This document shows positions 1 through 7,587 of a stretch of 64,000 bases of DNA, piece after piece. The first letter of the stretch is position 1, and each line of letters opens with the position of its first letter. The stretch is taken from the NCBI GenBank assembly GCA_034437455.1, contig DAOTUB010000225.1, forward strand, positions 62,001 through 126,000. The letters are read 5' to 3'. Made by a program: the position numbers and the translations under genes. The notes under the pieces were generated by a model. It did not search any database and was not told where the DNA came from. It worked only from the letters and a program-made list of their open reading frames with translations. This DNA comes from DAOTUB01 sp034437455 (GTDB taxonomy: Bacteria; Chloroflexota; Anaerolineae; B4-G1).

Positions 1-1
1 G

Positions 2-754
2 GAGGAGATGGCCGAGCGCCAGCGCTTGGAGCGCGAACTGCAACTCGCCCGCGAGATTCAGCAGACTTTTCTGCCCAGCCAATTACCTCGTCTGCCCGGG
101 TGGGAACTGGCTGTCACCTGGCGAGCGGCGCGCCAGGTAGCCGGTGATTTCTACGATGTTTTCGAGCTGCCCGGCGGGCGGCTGGGGTTGGTCATCGCCG
201 ACGTGGCGGACAAGGGAATGCCCGCCGCGCTCTTTATGGCGCTCACGCGCACCCTGATGCGGGCGGCGGCCTTGGAGGAGGAGTCGCCGGCCGGCGCTCT
301 GGCGCGCGTCAACGACCTACTGGTGCCCGATACCCGGCACGGCATGTTTGTCACCGCCATCTACGCGGTACTCTCGTTGGAGACGAACGAACTGGCCTAC
401 GCCAACGCCGGTCACTATCCACCGCTGCTGCTGCGGTCAGAAACGGGAGAACTGGAGCGGTTCGGCAAGGGAGGGATGGCGCTTGGGGTATTGGGGGGAA
501 TTCAATTGGAAGATCGGGTCGTTCCGCTGGAGCCGGGCGACTATGTGATTTTTTACACCGATGGTATCACCGAGGCTTTTTCTCCCAAAGGCGACATCTA
601 TGGCGAAGAACGGTTGCAGGCGACCGTGCGGGCCGCCGCCGTTGATTCGGCCCAGGCGATGCTGGACGCGATTGACGACGCTGTCGTGGCGTTTGTCGGC
701 GACGGTTCTCCTTCTGACGACCTGACGCTTGAGGTTCTGCGCCGGTTAAAATAG
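2..754 (+). CDS. SpoIIE/RsbU-type PP2C serine phosphatase, 5'-incomplete
   Basis: This is the C-terminal catalytic domain of a PP2C-like phosphatase of the SpoIIE/RsbU class, which dephosphorylates anti-sigma-factor antagonists. Visible motifs, in order, are AGDFYDVF (metal-binding Asp), VIADVADKGMPAALFMA, YANAGHYPPLL, FYTDGITEA and the terminal DDLTLEVL. The frame stays open to the window edge. The segment before the domain (EEMAERQRLERELQLAREIQ) is the charged helix that usually links a GAF, PAS or receiver domain to the phosphatase. The ATG at 8 is therefore probably internal and a sensory domain probably lies outside the window. No partner anti-sigma genes are visible here. Confidence 0.85.
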   Translation, partial: EEMAERQRLERELQLAREIQQTFLPSQLPRLPGWELAVTWRAARQVAGDFYDVFELPGGRLGLVIADVADKGMPAALFMALTRTLMRAAALEEESPAGALARVNDLLVPDTRHGMFVTAIYAVLSLETNELAYANAGHYPPLLLRSETGELERFGKGGMALGVLGGIQLEDRVVPLEPGDYVIFYTDGITEAFSPKGDIYGEERLQATVRAAAVDSAQAMLDAIDDAVVAFVGDGSPSDDLTLEVLRRLK

Positions 755-809
755 AGTTGGACAGCCCCTCTTTAATCCAATGCTTTGAAAGAGGACAGCA
801 ACATACATC

Positions 810-837
810 TTGTCACCTGAGACGAAACGAGTATAAT
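810..837 (+). promoter_or_regulatory. Sigma-70-type promoter for the 885/HNH gene pair
   Basis: TTGTCA (810-815) is separated by 16 bp from a perfect TATAAT (832-837). Transcription should start near 844, about 40 nt before the ATG at 885. This is one of the best promoter matches in the window and suggests that the two small genes form their own unit, separate from the phosphatase gene. Confidence 0.7.
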
Positions 838-884
838 TACAGCATCACACTCGAAAAAGGTAGAGCTTGAGGGAAAAGTAATTG

Positions 885-1307
885 ATGACAGTTCAGGCCA
901 TCACGCTAAACCTACCCCAAACCATCTATCAACAGATTCGGCTGGCTGCCGAGAAGGCGCAACGGCCCGTTGATGAGATACTGATTGAAGCCATCACCGC
1001 CGTTGCCCCGGTGATGGATACCGCGTCGGAGAAACTGCGAGCGTCGCTGGCGCAAATGGCCTATCTCAACGATGCGGCTTTATGGCAAGTCGCCCGGGCG
1101 ACGATACCAGCCGAGCAGAGAGAACGTCTCGAAGCGTTGCATCACCAACAGCAATACCAAGAGTTAACGCCTGAGGAAAAAGCGGAGGAACAGGCTTTGC
1201 TGGCGCTCTATCGTGAAACCGTACTCATCAGAGCGCAAGCGGCGGTGCTGCTGAAACAACGTGGACACGACGTCTCTGACCCCCAACAATTCACGCCACT
1301 GGAATGA
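885..1307 (+). CDS. Small protein with ribbon-helix-helix-like N-terminus, partner of HNH gene
   Basis: A 140-residue protein of unknown function. The N-terminus (ITLNLPQTIYQQIRLAAEKA) has the strand-helix pattern of ribbon-helix-helix DNA-binding antitoxins. The remainder is helical, charged and rich in Glu, Gln and Ala. I chose the ATG at 885 over the TTG three bases upstream. Its stop overlaps the start of the HNH nuclease gene by 4 bp (ATGA), which implies translational coupling, and a strong promoter lies just upstream. A nuclease-associated regulator or antitoxin is an inference from that arrangement. No catalytic motif is visible. Confidence 0.65.
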   Translation: MTVQAITLNLPQTIYQQIRLAAEKAQRPVDEILIEAITAVAPVMDTASEKLRASLAQMAYLNDAALWQVARATIPAEQRERLEALHHQQQYQELTPEEKAEEQALLALYRETVLIRAQAAVLLKQRGHDVSDPQQFTPLE

Positions 1308-1720
1308 ATCCACCCGCGAAACGTATCCCGGCGGCGCTCCGCCAGCGAGTTGCGGAAACTGCACATTTCCGCTGTGGGTATTGCCTGACTTCTCAACGCA
1401 TTATCGGCCCACTGCTTGAAATCGACCACATTATCCCCCAGGCGCGGGGAGGCACGGATGACGAGACCAATCTATTTTTGGCATGCTCAATGTGCAACAG
1501 CCACAAGGCAGACCGGCTCGAAGCGGTTGATCCCGAAAGCGGCGCGACCGTTCCATTTTTTAATCCTCGAACAGAACAGTGGAACGATCATTTCGAGTGG
1601 ATCGAAGGGGGTGCAGTTATTCGTGGAAAGACGCCAAAAGGTCGGGCGACCGTCATTGCACTGAATATGAATCACCCGGATACGGTCTCTGCCCGTCGCC
1701 TATGGGTAATCGCTGGCTAG
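1304..1720 (+). CDS. HNH endonuclease
   Basis: A 138-residue HNH nuclease. The beta-beta-alpha metal core is clear: the first zinc-ribbon pair CGYC, then LEIDHIIPQARGGTDDETN (His, Asn), then CSMCNSHKADR (second Cys pair and last His). Such enzymes cut DNA using one divalent metal. The C-terminal third (FFNPRTEQWNDHFEW and following) is typical of stand-alone HNH proteins of Cyanobacteria and Chloroflexota. It overlaps the upstream small gene by 4 bp. The biological target is unknown; free-standing HNH genes range from homing or defence nucleases to domesticated enzymes. Confidence 0.88.
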   Translation: MNPPAKRIPAALRQRVAETAHFRCGYCLTSQRIIGPLLEIDHIIPQARGGTDDETNLFLACSMCNSHKADRLEAVDPESGATVPFFNPRTEQWNDHFEWIEGGAVIRGKTPKGRATVIALNMNHPDTVSARRLWVIAG

Positions 1721-1788
1721 CATCCTCCGGCTGATTCTGGAAAGCCATGAGCAGCTAGCCGCGGCGAAAGAGATACGTCCAGCTCCAA

Positions 1789-2157
1789 TCACTCGACAAA
1801 GATCTCCACCCGCTCCTTGTCCTCTTCGTCCTCCACGTCCACGATCTTGCCCTCGGTGCCCGTCTGGATGATCTGCATGACCTCTTCCAGGTTGATCTCT
1901 TCGGGCGCGAAGCGAGCGCCCATGTGCATACCGACGTTGATCAAATTCCAGGGCAGGTTGATGTTGACCTTGTGCCGCCCTGTCTCCAGGTCAGAGACCC
2001 GAATGCGGAGCCGGCGTGGTCCCTCTGTGCGCCCGGTCGGCTCGCTTGGCTGCTCCTTTTCCTTCAAAGCCTCCAACAATCGAGCCGCTTCCTCGGCGGT
2101 GACCTGACCATCCTGGACCATCTTTAATATCTGCATCCGCTCTTCCGTCATAGTCAT
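1789..2157 (-). CDS. SHOCT-like (YvlB/LiaX N-terminal type) protein
   Basis: A 122-residue protein. The first 35 residues (MTMTEERMQILKMVQDGQVT, then AEEAARLLEAL) form the SHOCT-like helical pair found at the N-terminus of YvlB/LiaX-type envelope-stress proteins. The middle contains LRIRVSDLETGRHKVNINLP, the typical strand region following that module. The acidic tail is DVEDEEDKERVEIFVE. A GGGAGG sequence precedes the ATG at 2157. It is the last gene of the minus-strand run wHTH, membrane protein, pstB, phoU. A role in envelope-stress sensing is by family only. Confidence 0.7.
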   Translation of the reverse strand: MTMTEERMQILKMVQDGQVTAEEAARLLEALKEKEQPSEPTGRTEGPRRLRIRVSDLETGRHKVNINLPWNLINVGMHMGARFAPEEINLEEVMQIIQTGTEGKIVDVEDEEDKERVEIFVE

Positions 2158-2218
2158 ACGCTGCCTCCCAAGAGACCTTCCCGATCACGTACATGCTCAG
2201 GTCGTTGAAGCGAGCGCC

Positions 2219-2319
2219 GGTTGAGTAGCCGCCACGCTTTTTGTGGCGGCGTATCGAAACCAGGCGAGCAGCTTCTGTGCCTGCTTGGTCTCGATATGCG
2301 CCTCTGGCACTACTCGACC
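2219..2319. repeat. Inverted pair of GGTTGAGTAG...TATCGAAACC palindromic repeats
   Basis: The left copy (2219-2261) runs GGTTGAGTAG, an 8-bp perfect stem (2228-2235 with 2243-2250) and CGTATCGAAACC. The right copy (2287-2319) is the same pattern on the other strand: GGTCGAGTAG, then CATATCGAGACC. Together they form a BIME-like head-to-head pair filling the gap between phoU and the SHOCT-like gene. A degenerate relative lies at 27918-28017. Confidence 0.65.
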
Positions 2320-2343
2320 GGCGCAAGCTGAGCAGTCACTTGA

Positions 2344-3039
2344 TCACGAGATATCCTCAATACTCATTTTCTCTTCTTTCTCGCCTCCCGCCGCTTCCAC
2401 CAATTCCCCCGTCACCGTGAAAATCACCCGCTCGCAGATATTGGCGACCCGGTCGGCGGCCCGCTCCAGGTTGTGGGCCACCCACAGCAGAGAGGTCGCC
2501 TGGTCGATGGTGCGAGGATCGCTCATGATAAAGATGAGCAGTTCGCGATAGACCTGATTGTACAGGTCATCTACCTCGTCGTCCTCCAGGGGGATGGCCT
2601 TGGCCAGATCCACGTCCTGCTGCGCAAAGGCTTCCAGCGCTCGATGGAGCATGTCGCTGGCCTTTTCGGCCATGCGGGGGACGTCTATCAGGGGTTTAAG
2701 CAAAGGCTCGTCCCCGATCATCAGATTGATCTTGGCGATGCCCTTGGCGTAATCACCGATCCGTTCCAGTTCGGAGACGATACTCAACACGGCGGCGATG
2801 GTGCGCAGGTCGCTGGCCATCGGCTGTTGCGTGGCAATGAGCGTCAGAGCCTCGGCCTCAAGAGCGTAGCGCTTCTTGTTCAATGTGTCGTCCTGGGCGA
2901 TCAGTTGCCGTGACTTTTTGCGATCCCGCTGTTTCAAACTCTCCACGGATTCGATGATCGCTTGCTCCACCATGCTGCCCAAAACCAACACCTCATCCTG
3001 GAGACGTTGTAATTCTTGCTCAAAAACTGCCCTCGGCAT
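2344..3039 (-). CDS. phoU: PhoU-like phosphate signalling protein
   Basis: A 231-residue PhoU made of two three-helix repeats, each with the metal-binding signature ELERIGDYAKGIA (first) and NLERAADRVANICERV (second). PhoU links the Pst transporter to PhoR/PhoB signalling and damps phosphate uptake. I place the start at 3039 (MPRAVFEQELQRL), preceded by AGGGGG. A longer frame reaching 3171 would overlap pstB and adds 44 residues unlike the family. Its start is 17 bp past the end of pstB, so the two are co-transcribed. The C-terminus carries a short acidic tail (GGEKEEKMSIEDIS). Confidence 0.92.
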   Translation of the reverse strand: MPRAVFEQELQRLQDEVLVLGSMVEQAIIESVESLKQRDRKKSRQLIAQDDTLNKKRYALEAEALTLIATQQPMASDLRTIAAVLSIVSELERIGDYAKGIAKINLMIGDEPLLKPLIDVPRMAEKASDMLHRALEAFAQQDVDLAKAIPLEDDEVDDLYNQVYRELLIFIMSDPRTIDQATSLLWVAHNLERAADRVANICERVIFTVTGELVEAAGGEKEEKMSIEDIS

Positions 3040-3056
3040 AATAACCCCCTTTACCG

Positions 3057-3809
3057 CTACCCCGCCCGTCCGGTGATATAATCCTCCGTCAAACGGTGGC
3101 TCGGACGGGTGAAGACTATTTCTGTGGCGTCGAACTCGACCAGTTCGCCCAGCCAGAAAAAGCCAGTCCAATCAGAGACCCGTGCTGCCTGTTGCATATT
3201 GTGTGTGACGATGATGAGAGTGTAGCTCTCTTTGAGAATCTGCATCAACTCCTCGATCTTGAGGGTGGCGACGGGGTCCAGGGCTGAACAAGGCTCATCC
3301 ATCAGGATGACCTCCGGCTTGACGGCGATGACGCGAGCGATGCACAGCCGCTGCTGCTGGCCCAACGAGAGACTCAGCGCGTCCTGTCCCAGATCATCCT
3401 TCACGTCGTCCCACAGGACTGCCCCGCGTAGGCTGTCCTCCACGATACCGGCCAGATCGCCCTTTTTGTCCAACCCCAAAACGCGAGGGCCAAAGGCCAC
3501 GTTATCAAAGATGGACTGGGGAAAGGGATTGGGGCGCTGAAAGACCATCCCCACCCGCCGGCGCAGATCGACCACGTCGGTTCCTGCGGTGTAAATATCC
3601 TCGCCATCGAGCAATACCTGCCCCTCGATCCGGGTCCCAGGGATCGTGTCGTTCATGCGGTTGAGACAGCGCAGGAAGGTGGACTTGCCGCACCCCGAAG
3701 GCCCGATCAGCGCCGTGATCTGTCGCTCCTCGACATCTGTAGAGATGTCCAATAAAGCCTGGGTGTCGTCATAGTAGAAGTTGAGATGTTCTACGCTGAT
3801 TTTGCTCAT
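3057..3809 (-). CDS. pstB: Phosphate ABC transporter ATPase PstB
   Basis: A 250-residue cytoplasmic ATPase that powers PstCA phosphate import. Walker A is GPSGCGKST, followed by FLRCLNRMND, a PstB hallmark. The Q-loop is FQRPNPFPQSIFDNVAFGPR, Walker B is VILMDEPCSALDP and the H-loop is IIVTHNMQQAARVSD. The ABC signature reads LSLGQQQRLCIAR, with Leu where LSGGQ has its first Gly. The start at 3809 (MSKISVEH) is preferred to 3821. It is followed by phoU, but pstS, pstC and pstA are not in the window, so the permease must be encoded elsewhere. Confidence 0.93.
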   Translation of the reverse strand: MSKISVEHLNFYYDDTQALLDISTDVEERQITALIGPSGCGKSTFLRCLNRMNDTIPGTRIEGQVLLDGEDIYTAGTDVVDLRRRVGMVFQRPNPFPQSIFDNVAFGPRVLGLDKKGDLAGIVEDSLRGAVLWDDVKDDLGQDALSLSLGQQQRLCIARVIAVKPEVILMDEPCSALDPVATLKIEELMQILKESYTLIIVTHNMQQAARVSDWTGFFWLGELVEFDATEIVFTRPSHRLTEDYITGRAG

Positions 3810-3858
3810 ACGCATCCACATTTGACGGAAAGGTCATCCGCCGTCATGGGAGAAACAA

Positions 3859-3893
3859 GGAGCGTGGGATACGTGTCCATCCCACGCTCCTAC
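3859..3893 (-). repeat. REP-like hairpin with GTAG tetranucleotide
   Basis: On the minus strand this reads GTAG followed by a perfect 11-12 bp stem (GGAGCGTGGGAT with ATCCCACGCTCC) and an 8-nt loop. It sits between the membrane-protein gene and pstB. The GTAG-plus-hairpin form matches the other REP-like units in this window. It could also act as an mRNA stabiliser or a partial terminator within the operon. Confidence 0.6.
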
Positions 3894-3915
3894 TATGTTC
3901 CACAGCATCCGACAT

Positions 3916-4584
3916 TTATCGCTCTGTGGGCTGCCCCTTAACTCGCTTGCGCAAGATGTCGCTACCCCGGTTGTTGAGGATCAGAGAGATGAGCATAATC
4001 TCTCGCTGCTCCAGGCTGCGCTTCTCGTCGGTCTCGATCCGCTGAATGAACTGCTCGGCCTCAGGGGTGGCCTCGCCCAGCGCCGCCGTGACCAGCCGGG
4101 CGATGCGGGCCAGGTCGGTAATGTCCAACTGAGCGATGACTCGCTCCATCAGCGTCACCCGCTCGCCGACCAGGTAACGCTGGATCTGGCCGACGCAGAA
4201 TCCTTGCAGGCGAGCGTACAGTTCGTTGAGCGGCACGCCCATCCCCTCCGTCGCCTCCGCCGCCGACGAAATGGGCAACGGCTGAATGTTGATGCCGCCG
4301 CGCAACATCGCCTGCCAACTCAGCCCCACCCCCAACGCCAGCCACACCGAGGCCGAATTGGGGATCAGCGCCAGAGAGGCGGCGAGCGCCACCCATGCAA
4401 AAAAGGCATTGGCCGCCATCAACAACCACGCCCCCCAGGTTCGCAACGCTCGCACGGGCTGATCTGGATAGCCTACGACCACCTCGCTCGCCGCCCAGAT
4501 CATGGCCATCACCCCTGTGATGACATAGAGGTCGGCTCTCACCGCTGCCAACCAGGAAAAGACAGATTGGAGGACAGTTGTCAT
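3916..4584 (-). CDS. Membrane protein of unknown function, upstream of pstB
   Basis: A 222-residue protein I do not recognise. About three membrane segments are visible in the N-terminal half: roughly residues 17-35 (YVITGVMAMIWAASEVVV), 50-72 (WGAWLLMAANAFFAWVALAA) and 75-92. The C-terminal half is soluble and helical (LDITDLARIARLVTAALGEA), ending with a basic tail. A GGGAGGG sequence precedes the ATG at 4584. It lies between the winged-helix gene and pstB, apparently in one transcription unit. A link to phosphate physiology is only positional. Confidence 0.6.
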   Translation of the reverse strand: MTTVLQSVFSWLAAVRADLYVITGVMAMIWAASEVVVGYPDQPVRALRTWGAWLLMAANAFFAWVALAASLALIPNSASVWLALGVGLSWQAMLRGGINIQPLPISSAAEATEGMGVPLNELYARLQGFCVGQIQRYLVGERVTLMERVIAQLDITDLARIARLVTAALGEATPEAEQFIQRIETDEKRSLEQREIMLISLILNNRGSDILRKRVKGQPTER

Positions 4585-4612
4585 TGCTTTACCCTCCCAG
4601 ACTGCTGGAGAA

Positions 4613-4927
4613 CTATTTCCCCATCACCCGCTCGTGGCCCTTTTGAGTCAGGACGATCATCTCGCCGGTCTTCATCCCCTGTCGCTCCACCAATCCTTTC
4701 TGCTCCAGGTGAGACAGGGGTTCGGCAATTTCCTCCGGGTAGGAATAGGTACGCACGGCCAACTCGATCGGCAACGCCGGCCCTTTTTTGAGCAGCGCCT
4801 GCAAGAGGTTTATCTCTTGATCCTCCATGTCCTCGCTGGTAGTTTCCTCTGTTGAGTCCCCGTCAAAATCTTGCTCGTTTACGTCCTCGTCAACAGTGTG
4901 CTCAGTGATGGTTTCGTCGTTTGGCAT
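4613..4927 (-). CDS. Winged-helix-like regulator with acidic N-terminus
   Basis: A 104-residue protein with a very acidic first 40 residues (EDVNEQDFDGDSTEETTSED) followed by a compact winged-helix-like module: LLQALLKKGPALPIELAVRT, IAEPLSHLEQKGLVERQG, then a hairpin IVLTQKGHERVMGK resembling MarR/PadR-type wings. The start at 4927 follows AGGAGG with ideal spacing. It is the first gene after a near-consensus promoter and faces a divergent lipoprotein gene, so autoregulation or control of both promoters is plausible but unproven. Confidence 0.6.
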   Translation of the reverse strand: MPNDETITEHTVDEDVNEQDFDGDSTEETTSEDMEDQEINLLQALLKKGPALPIELAVRTYSYPEEIAEPLSHLEQKGLVERQGMKTGEMIVLTQKGHERVMGK

Positions 4928-4964
4928 CACTCACCTCCTGAATGCAAATGGAAATCCTGAAAGC

Positions 4965-4993
4965 ATTTTAGCACAATGGACTAGAGGTGTCAA
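4965..4993 (-). promoter_or_regulatory. Near-consensus promoter for the wHTH-pstB-phoU run
   Basis: On the minus strand, TTGACA (4993-4988) and TAAAAT (4970-4965) are separated by exactly 17 bp. The start site would be near 4958, leaving a leader of about 30 nt with an AGGAGG before the ATG at 4927. Its -35 box lies only 11 bp from the -35 box of the divergent promoter at 5005-5033. Confidence 0.72.
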
Positions 4994-5004
4994 ATGGTTT
5001 GATG

Positions 5005-5033
5005 TTGCTTTCCCGTCTACTCTGTGTTATCAT
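5005..5033 (+). promoter_or_regulatory. Promoter of the lipoprotein gene, possibly leaderless
   Basis: TTGCTT (5005-5010) and TATCAT (5028-5033) are separated by 17 bp. The expected start site falls at about 5039-5041, directly on the ATG at 5041, and no ribosome-binding site is visible before that ATG. A leaderless mRNA is therefore possible. Confidence 0.5.
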
Positions 5034-5040
5034 AGCCTCC

Positions 5041-5988
5041 ATGCAGCGAAAACACGGCTTTTTGATCGGTATATTGCTTTGCATTTCCCTGACGTTGCTG
5101 GCTGCCTGTACGCCGGCCACGCCATCCCCCACCGCTACCGCGACGCTCACGCTTGCTCCATCCTTCACACCCACGCCCACGCTTACGCCCTCGCCCACGT
5201 CGATACCCTCCCCGACGCCGACCGCCACCCCGATCCCGCCGTTGGCGTTGACCATCCACTGGCCCCAACGAGCCTCGGCCCTGGAACCACCGCTCATCGA
5301 GGTAGCGCTGATACCGCCACCGGGGGTAAGTGTGACTGCGACCGTCAGCGTCACGGTGCTGGATCCTGAGGGCGCGCCTTACTGGCGGTCTGAACTGACG
5401 CCGCAGGGGGGAAGGTTGTACGTCGCCGACGAGCCGCTGCAACTCCCGCTCGAACCCCCAGAGGGCGACTGGCGGTTGACCGTGCAGGTGCGATCTACCC
5501 TGGAGGTTGAGGGGGAGCAAGAAGTAATCTTTCAGCCGACTCCTATCCGTTTCCGCGAGTTGACGGATACCCTGCCTTCTGGCGTGGATATGCGCGTGCC
5601 CTGGGAGTTTGTGGAAGTGGCGGCCCCGGGAAACCGGGCGGCCGGAGGGCGCGTGTGGCGCTACGGGGATGGCGAGGTGGCGCTGTGGTGGGCTCCTGGC
5701 CCTGTCGAACCTCTGCTGCTCAACAACGCCGTCGTGATGGTGGAGACGACCCACGACCCGGATATACCCGTGCGCGTGCTCGACGCCGAGGAGATAGGTT
5801 GGCAGGATCAAATCGCTTTCCTCTTCCGCGAGCATTGGTCCGGGGTAGAGGGCGGCCCGTCAGAGGCGCTGGTGGTACAGGGATCTGACTATCGATTGTA
5901 CGTGCTGCGAGTTCGGGCGATGGGCGGCGAGACGATTCCGCCGCTCCTGCGTCAGGTGTGGGAGACGTTCGCGTTCGTCGTGGACTGA
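5041..5988 (+). CDS. Lipoprotein with Thr/Pro-rich linker
   Basis: A 315-residue predicted lipoprotein. A basic N-terminus (MQRKHGFLIG) and hydrophobic segment lead to the lipobox LLAAC at about residues 16-20. A long Thr/Pro/Ser linker follows (about residues 21-60), typical of a tether between the membrane anchor and an extracellular domain. The rest (WPQRASALEPPLIEVALIPP onward) is beta-rich with no motif I recognise. An in-frame ATG at 4987 would bury the signal peptide, so 5041 is preferred. It converges with the L,D-transpeptidase gene with a gap of only 5 bp. Confidence 0.72.
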   Translation: MQRKHGFLIGILLCISLTLLAACTPATPSPTATATLTLAPSFTPTPTLTPSPTSIPSPTPTATPIPPLALTIHWPQRASALEPPLIEVALIPPPGVSVTATVSVTVLDPEGAPYWRSELTPQGGRLYVADEPLQLPLEPPEGDWRLTVQVRSTLEVEGEQEVIFQPTPIRFRELTDTLPSGVDMRVPWEFVEVAAPGNRAAGGRVWRYGDGEVALWWAPGPVEPLLLNNAVVMVETTHDPDIPVRVLDAEEIGWQDQIAFLFREHWSGVEGGPSEALVVQGSDYRLYVLRVRAMGGETIPPLLRQVWETFAFVVD

Positions 5989-5993
5989 TTCTG

Positions 5994-7094
5994 TCAGAAG
6001 ATGCGGATCGGCGTGCCAACCCGCTGATCGCTCTGGATAAAGTCGTCCTCGTGGCCGCCGATGGGGTAGACCCAACGATAGATCCAACGGGCTGCCTCGC
6101 AGGAAACGTTCAGGCAGCCGTGGCTGCGCTTGATGCCAAAGTCATTGTGCCAGTAGGTGCCGTGAACGGCCGTGCCGCTCAGGTCGAAGAAAACGTTCCA
6201 CGGAATGCCCGGCAGGTCAAAGACCTCCACCAGCGGCCAGGGATCGCCCGGCTTCTGAGGGCGATTCGTCATGTGGCGTGTGGGCTGCTTGAGTAACACG
6301 TGCGTATCGCCGGTGTGTGTGCTCAGGTCCACCACTGCGTTTTCCCCCACTCGAGACATCCCCAGGCCAGAGGCGACGAGGGTGGTGAACGCGATCTGCT
6401 CTCCCTCGTAGCACGTCAGCCGCTGTTTGCTCAGATCTACCTCGATCCGTTTCTCGCCCACGAAGGGATGGATGGGGGACATCTCGGCGCGGGGGATGCG
6501 CCGCACGTCGCGCGCCAGGACCCACTGGAAAGGGGGATCCTGCATCGGGAACTCGTCAAAGACCTTGTACCACCCCGTGCCACGCTCATCCTCGAAACTT
6601 TCCACGACGTGGTAGACGGTGCCTCCGTAGAAACGGTAGACCTCGTGAGCCTGGGGGTTCGGTGCGATACGGGCGGCGGTATAGACCTGAGAGATCTCGC
6701 CCCAGAAACCCCATTCTCCCACGTGACGAATAAAAGGCTGAGGAGGATAGACGCGCATCGGCAGCACCCAGGCGGAATGGACATAGCCTGAGGTGGTCTT
6801 GTACCACAGGTCGTTGTGGGCGCTAAAGGGCGCGCGTACCTCGCCGATGATGGGGAAGGATTGATCGCGATACCGGACGCCCAGCCGGGTGGCAGAGGCG
6901 GATGGCTCGCCGTAAAAAGTGACGGTATGGATCGCCCGGCCCATTCGGATCCAGGTGTCGGTGTCCAGGTCGTCGCCGCGTTCTGGAGGGAAAGGATAGC
7001 GGGCGCGGGCGTGAAAGACAGGCGAGAGCGCCGCTGCTGCAACGGTGGCAGCGGTCAATTTGAGCATCCGGCGGCGGGTGAGCGTATAAGACAT
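5994..7094 (-). CDS. L,D-transpeptidase (YkuD) with Tat-type signal
   Basis: A 366-residue exported enzyme. The N-terminus (TRRRMLKLTAATVAAAALSP) is a twin-arginine-like signal with RRR before a hydrophobic stretch and AxA-type cleavage at HARA. A central SH3-like region precedes the YkuD catalytic domain, whose active site is HGTYWHNDFGIK followed by SHGCLNVS with the nucleophilic Cys. Such enzymes make 3-3 peptidoglycan cross-links or attach proteins to the wall. Many Chloroflexota lack a canonical wall, so the physiological substrate is uncertain. The nearby tatA and tatC genes fit a Tat substrate. Confidence 0.87.
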   Translation of the reverse strand: MSYTLTRRRMLKLTAATVAAAALSPVFHARARYPFPPERGDDLDTDTWIRMGRAIHTVTFYGEPSASATRLGVRYRDQSFPIIGEVRAPFSAHNDLWYKTTSGYVHSAWVLPMRVYPPQPFIRHVGEWGFWGEISQVYTAARIAPNPQAHEVYRFYGGTVYHVVESFEDERGTGWYKVFDEFPMQDPPFQWVLARDVRRIPRAEMSPIHPFVGEKRIEVDLSKQRLTCYEGEQIAFTTLVASGLGMSRVGENAVVDLSTHTGDTHVLLKQPTRHMTNRPQKPGDPWPLVEVFDLPGIPWNVFFDLSGTAVHGTYWHNDFGIKRSHGCLNVSCEAARWIYRWVYPIGGHEDDFIQSDQRVGTPIRIF

Positions 7095-7267
7095 GATCAG
7101 GTTATTTCCAAAACACCCTTTTCCCTGCCGCTAGTTTCGCACGACGAGATACCCGGCATCGCAAGTAGCGAACCAGTCCTCTTACTTTCCATCGCTGTCG
7201 GGTCAGCCGATGATCTGAAGATGGGCGTTAACGTCGCGAAAATTGCACCTGACGGCGCTCGTGATGC

Positions 7268-7513
7268 TCATAGAGCAACGTCATCATCCTTGCCGCGCAC
7301 CAAAAAGATCCATAGCAGCAAAGGCACTGCCCAAACCAGGACACCCAGACAGATGCTAGAGAAGCCGGCAATGGAGTTGATGGGGGCATCCAGGTCAAAC
7401 ACGTATTCACCCTCTACCAAAGTGTAAATGCCCAGGGGGCAACAAGTTACAGAGCAACAGAGGGCGAGCACGGCCACGACGATGGTGATAATCATACCTG
7501 TTTGTTTTGTCAT
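7268..7513 (-). CDS. Small two-helix membrane protein
   Basis: An 81-residue protein with two predicted membrane helices (about residues 7-30, IITIVVAVLALCCSVTCCPL, and 48-72, ICLGVLVWAVPLLLWIFLV). A cluster of four Cys lies in or just after the first helix (LCCSVTCC). AGGAGG precedes the ATG at 7513. It lies between tatC and the L,D-transpeptidase gene on the same strand. Function unknown. Confidence 0.6.
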   Translation of the reverse strand: MTKQTGMIITIVVAVLALCCSVTCCPLGIYTLVEGEYVFDLDAPINSIAGFSSICLGVLVWAVPLLLWIFLVRGKDDDVAL

Positions 7514-7587
7514 CTGAACCTCCTCATGTGTTTACGTGGTGATGTGGGACGTGTTTCCCAATCTACCAATTTACCAGTCTACCTACT

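Noticed and set aside
3895..4791. 298-codon plus-strand frame opposite the membrane-protein and wHTH genes
   Set aside because: It spans two good minus-strand genes and the gap between them; composition looks like antisense noise.
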